64,000 nucleotides of DNA from CALZIK01 sp945787635 (lineage in GTDB: Bacteria; Acidobacteriota; Thermoanaerobaculia; Multivoradales; JAHEKO01). Under the pieces are notes generated by a model, which had not been told where the DNA came from, searched no databases, and worked only from the letters and a program-made list of their open reading frames with translations. Position numbers and translations under genes: made by a program. The stretch covers positions 62,001-126,000 of the forward strand of contig CAMYNM010000016.1 in assembly GCA_947259725.1 (NCBI GenBank). The letters run 5' to 3'. Positions 60,879 to 64,000 of the stretch are shown one piece after another. Within the stretch, counting starts at the first letter, position 1; every line of letters starts with the position of its first letter.

Positions 60879-63800
60879 CTAGGAGTGCTGGCCCGGGTCA
60901 CGACCTGGCTTCAACACGAGGCCCCGTCCCTCGCGACCATCGAGGACGACGGTCAGAGGCTTGCGAAAGCGGAGGTGGCGAAGGTGCTCGGTCTCCTCGT
61001 GCGCCTGGCGGGCGTCGAGCCAGTCCCAGTCAACGTACTGGCCGGAGGTGCCGGCCGGCGCGGTCTTCTTTTCGGCGCCCGGGGGCAGCGTCAGGTAGCC
61101 GATGCGAAGCGAAGTGATGTTCTGGAAGAAGTGGGTTCCCTGCGAGGGCTCGATGTTATAACCGCGGGGCGAGGCCTCGACGATGACCTTGGCGTTCGAG
61201 ATCTGACGCCATCTGACCGGGATGCCGAGCCACTCGTCGGCGGTACCCCAACGGCCCGGGCCGGCCAGAAGGTAGGGACGAGCCTCGTCGCGTAGGCGCT
61301 TGTTGATTTGCTCGATCTCCCGGGCGATGAGCTTGTTCTTCGACGCTTGCCAGCGATCGCGGCGCACATAGACGAGGTCGCGAACTCTCTCCAGGCCGTG
61401 TCCGAGGCTGCTGTGGCTTGCGCAGAGCACGTCTTTCCGTTTGTATTCGGTCTTCGAAAGACGCTCTCCGGTGCTGCGCGCGCCGAGCGGACGCATCTGG
61501 AGGAGATAGAGAATCGGGCGGACGCGCTCGCCGCCGCGTCGCTTCGGCTGGCCCCAGTCGCCCATATCGCATGCGAACTCGACCTCGACGGGTCCGCCCA
61601 GACCCCGGCGGGCCACCTTGATCACTTCGTTGAGCGTCTCGGCGAGGGGGATTCCGCGGTGCTTGAGGATGTTGCCGAACGTGATCACGCGCGGTCCCGG
61701 CAGCGTCAGGTCCTCACGGACCTGTTGCTCATTGGCGACATAGACGCTCGCGACCGCCGCCAGGGTGCCGTCCGCTTCGGCGGTGGCGAGATCGAACTCG
61801 CGTACGTTCGCGAATGGATCGCTCGAATCCCCACCGAACTCGTAGGTCATGTCCACCGCGTAGAAATTGCGCTGGGTGCGATCGAGCATGGCTTTCGGGG
61901 ACGCGAACTGGGGGAGGATGCCCGGGTTTCTGGGACTGAAACGGAGGGCCTGTCCGCCGTCGACGACCGTCCGCCCAAGGCCGAGCGCGATGTGGACCAC
62001 GCCGTCCTTGGCTCGCTGTGCTCCCACGGGGTAGAAGTTGAACGATTGCGCGATACCCGAAAACGTCGGGTAGAAGCGGTCCTTACGCCGGCGGCCGACC
62101 AGCGGCTGAACGATCACCGCCATCTTCTCTTCTTCCTCGAGGTGGCCGGTGGTGCTGAGATAGGAGCGTGCGTCCGAGTTGAACGTAGAGGCCCATACCA
62201 GCTTGATCGCGGTGGCCAGCTGCTCGAGACGCAGCTCGGGATCCGAGTCGTCGTTCGGGATCATCAGGGTGGAGTAGATTCCGGCGAAGGGCTGGTGGAG
62301 CGAGTCCTCGAGCAGGCTCGACGAGCGCACCGCCAGGGGGCCACCGAGGCGAGCTACCAACAGCCGGAGGTCCTCGGTCAGCTTGCGCGGCAGCGGCGAG
62401 CTCAGGAACCTGCGGGCCAGCTCGTTGTCGTCTTCGCAGTTGGACGCGAACTCTCGGAGGTTTCGGGCATTCAAGAACGCGTCGAACATGTCGGTCGTGA
62501 TCACCACGGTTTTCGGGATCCTGACCTGCAGGGCCGCTGGGTCCGGCAACGCAACGTCGCTCAGGACCCGGTTCAGGAAGGCAAGGCCACGGGCCTTGCC
62601 TCCGAGGGCGCCACCGCCGGTCCTCGAGATCAGGTCCTGCTCGAAGCGATCGGGGTTGAGGTCGGCCACGTGCCCGCGATAGGTGCTCTGGCGCGCCTCG
62701 GAAAGAACTCGTATCAGAAACTCACGGGTTTCCTCGACGCCGCCGAAGTCGGAGGTCTTGCGCGGCCGGAGCAGGTCCGCCAGCTCGAACTCGGAGCGAG
62801 CCATCAACCAGATGGAAAAGTGGTTGTGGGCGGCGTGATAGGCGATCGAGGCTTTGGAGACGGCGGGCAGGATCTGCTCCATCTCGAGCAGATCCCGAGC
62901 TCGTGCGACTTCCCGGCCGTCCGGTAGACGGAAGATGAAGTCTCCGAATCCGAGCTGCTCGGTCATGAACGACCGAATCTCGGCCAGGAGCGTCGGCGAG
63001 CTCTTGTCCGCGAAGGCCGCGTTCAGCTCTTCGGCGATCTCGGCGTTCTCGGGATCGGCGGACTGCAAGAGAACCGGCATCTCGGGAATGCGGTCGCGGA
63101 CGAATTTAATGAAGTCGAGTCCGGCGCTGGGGTCGATCTCACCGCGGCGGGGTATGGCCACGTCGCTGATGATGGCCATAACGTTGGGCTCGTACTGCCG
63201 AAAGAGCTCCATCCCCTGCTCCCAAGACTTGGCGTGGAGGATCTTGGGTCGCGAACGCATGTACATTATGCGGTGCAGCTCGTTGACGCCCTCCGACGCC
63301 AGAGAGCGGGACTGGCTGACGAGCTCCTTGTAGAGAAGACCCAGGAAGGCGGAATAGAACCGCGGCGAGTCCTCGATCATGATGATCACTCGGATATTGC
63401 CGGTCTCTATGTCATGAACCAGGTTCTCTCGGTCCTCGACGTGTTTGATGATCGCCAGCAGAATGTTGGCGTCACCTCGCCATAGGAACGCGCCGTCGAT
63501 GGCTTCCGGATCCACGGCCTCCTCGACCTGGTCGAGCTCGCGCTCGTCGAGTGCGAGAAAGACGACCGGCCGGCCCGGGCGCAACTCCTTGACTCTGCGC
63601 CCGAATGCGTTGACGCTCATGCCCGACAGGCTCGCCATCACCAGGATGAGGTCGTAGCGTCGTTGCGAGAGGGCGGCGAAAGCCGCCTTATCGGTTCGGA
63701 CGTGAGTGAATCGGGGCGGGCTCGAGGCGCTGATCTCGCGGTATTCGAAGAACACCTGCTCGGTGAGCTGGCCGTCTTCCTCGAGGATAAAGGCGTCGAA

Positions 63801-63890
63801 CGGCGAGGAGACCAGCAGCACCTCGCGAATGCGATAAGGAGTTAGATCGTGAAAGCGAAGAGCCTTCAGACCGCCCTTGTGGTTCAGCAC
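60879..63890 (-). CDS. PEP/pyruvate-binding (PPDK N-domain) protein with two receiver-like domains
   Basis: 1003 residues from GTG at 63890. The N-terminal third holds two receiver-like folds (about 20-165 and 168-320), with RRYDLILVMASLSG and YEPNVMAIISDVAIPRRG in the places of the phospho-acceptor strands. From about 425 there is a PPDK/PEP-synthase nucleotide-binding domain (TGGGALGGKARGLAFLNRVLSD, GPLAVRSSSLLEDSLHQPFAGIYST). The phospho-His swivelling domain and PEP-binding barrel of true PpsA or PPDK are not present, so it is not a complete PEP synthase. Proteins of this layout are annotated only as PEP/pyruvate-binding; function unknown. Confidence 0.8.
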   Translation of the reverse strand: MLNHKGGLKALRFHDLTPYRIREVLLVSSPFDAFILEEDGQLTEQVFFEYREISASSPPRFTHVRTDKAAFAALSQRRYDLILVMASLSGMSVNAFGRRVKELRPGRPVVFLALDERELDQVEEAVDPEAIDGAFLWRGDANILLAIIKHVEDRENLVHDIETGNIRVIIMIEDSPRFYSAFLGLLYKELVSQSRSLASEGVNELHRIMYMRSRPKILHAKSWEQGMELFRQYEPNVMAIISDVAIPRRGEIDPSAGLDFIKFVRDRIPEMPVLLQSADPENAEIAEELNAAFADKSSPTLLAEIRSFMTEQLGFGDFIFRLPDGREVARARDLLEMEQILPAVSKASIAYHAAHNHFSIWLMARSEFELADLLRPRKTSDFGGVEETREFLIRVLSEARQSTYRGHVADLNPDRFEQDLISRTGGGALGGKARGLAFLNRVLSDVALPDPAALQVRIPKTVVITTDMFDAFLNARNLREFASNCEDDNELARRFLSSPLPRKLTEDLRLLVARLGGPLAVRSSSLLEDSLHQPFAGIYSTLMIPNDDSDPELRLEQLATAIKLVWASTFNSDARSYLSTTGHLEEEEKMAVIVQPLVGRRRKDRFYPTFSGIAQSFNFYPVGAQRAKDGVVHIALGLGRTVVDGGQALRFSPRNPGILPQFASPKAMLDRTQRNFYAVDMTYEFGGDSSDPFANVREFDLATAEADGTLAAVASVYVANEQQVREDLTLPGPRVITFGNILKHRGIPLAETLNEVIKVARRGLGGPVEVEFACDMGDWGQPKRRGGERVRPILYLLQMRPLGARSTGERLSKTEYKRKDVLCASHSSLGHGLERVRDLVYVRRDRWQASKNKLIAREIEQINKRLRDEARPYLLAGPGRWGTADEWLGIPVRWRQISNAKVIVEASPRGYNIEPSQGTHFFQNITSLRIGYLTLPPGAEKKTAPAGTSGQYVDWDWLDARQAHEETEHLRHLRFRKPLTVVLDGREGRGLVLKPGRDPGQHS

Positions 63891-63919
63891 GTCTGAAGCT
63901 CTTTATCTGTCGAGCCGCC

Positions 63920-64000
63920 CTACACGACGCCCTGGTCCAACATCGCGTCGGCTACCTTGATGAAGCCGGCGATGTTGGCGCCGTTGATGTAGTTGACGAA
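63920..64000 (-). CDS. NADP-type glutamate dehydrogenase, C-terminal fragment
   Basis: The last 26 residues (FVNYINGANIAGFIKVADAM then LDQGVV) are complete to TAG at 63920-63922, and the rest lies beyond the window end. The GANIAGFxKVADAM motif is the signature C-terminus of hexameric NADP-dependent glutamate dehydrogenase (GdhA), which forms glutamate from 2-oxoglutarate and ammonia. Confidence 0.85.
   Translation of the reverse strand, partial: FVNYINGANIAGFIKVADAMLDQGVV

Overview
The window is about 64 kb of GC-rich bacterial chromosome, densely coding on both strands, with no rRNA, tRNA, CRISPR array, transposase or phage gene that I could see. Signal peptides, outer-membrane-type beta-barrels, frequent GTG/TTG starts, a Ser/Thr kinase fused to TPRs, two sigma54 activators and many DUF-family secreted proteins suggest a Gram-negative, free-living bacterium. 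The gene style is most like Acidobacteriota, but that is a judgement and no marker gene here proves it.

Layout. 1-0.8 kb: end of a UbiA-type prenyltransferase. 0.9-3.7 kb: one ORF fusing arginine decarboxylase to agmatinase (arginine to putrescine). 3.7-10.6 kb (minus): thrA-asd-thrB-thrC, followed by a deoxyhypusine-synthase-like gene. 10.7-14.4 kb: a membrane glycosyltransferase, a sigma54 activator (bEBP1) and two tiny basic proteins, each with its own sigma54-type promoter. 14.4-15.0 kb: non-coding, with a G-run motif and an 8-bp tandem repeat. 15.0-23.7 kb: DUF2202 protein, an SLC13 transporter split by a 23-bp tandem duplication, a PQQ-type beta-propeller protein, a DUF21 protein and an SLC12-type transporter. 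23.8-33.8 kb: a second sigma54 activator (bEBP2), divergent from a six-gene operon that begins at a consensus sigma54 promoter and ends with a DgcN-like protein, a MurL-like/creatininase fusion and an enolase-superfamily epimerase. 34-53 kb: four mechanosensitive-channel homologues, one in an overlapping operon with a TIR-transmembrane protein and one in an ECF sigma/anti-sigma operon, among glycosyltransferase, DUF4198, DUF4331, FAD-oxidase, MATE and acyl-CoA-synthetase genes. 53-64 kb: DUF2911-TPR protein, Ser/Thr kinase-TPR, succinate-semialdehyde dehydrogenase, small proteins, a large PEP/pyruvate-binding protein and the C-terminus of glutamate dehydrogenase.

How the parts may work together. 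The clearest new picture is regulatory. Sigma54 -24/-12 elements precede the two tiny basic-protein genes, the six-gene operon and a small secreted protein, and a weaker one precedes bEBP1 itself. The two activators are paralogues with receiver-like N-domains that lack the phospho-accepting Asp. The bEBP2-controlled operon looks like an uptake and conversion system for D-glutamate or glutamyl peptides, possibly from cell wall. That role is inferred from family membership (DUF1611/DgcN, MurL-type PP-loop, creatininase, dipeptide epimerase/DgcA) and not demonstrated. A second theme is envelope tension: MscS-type channels linked to a TIR protein and to an ECF sigma factor.
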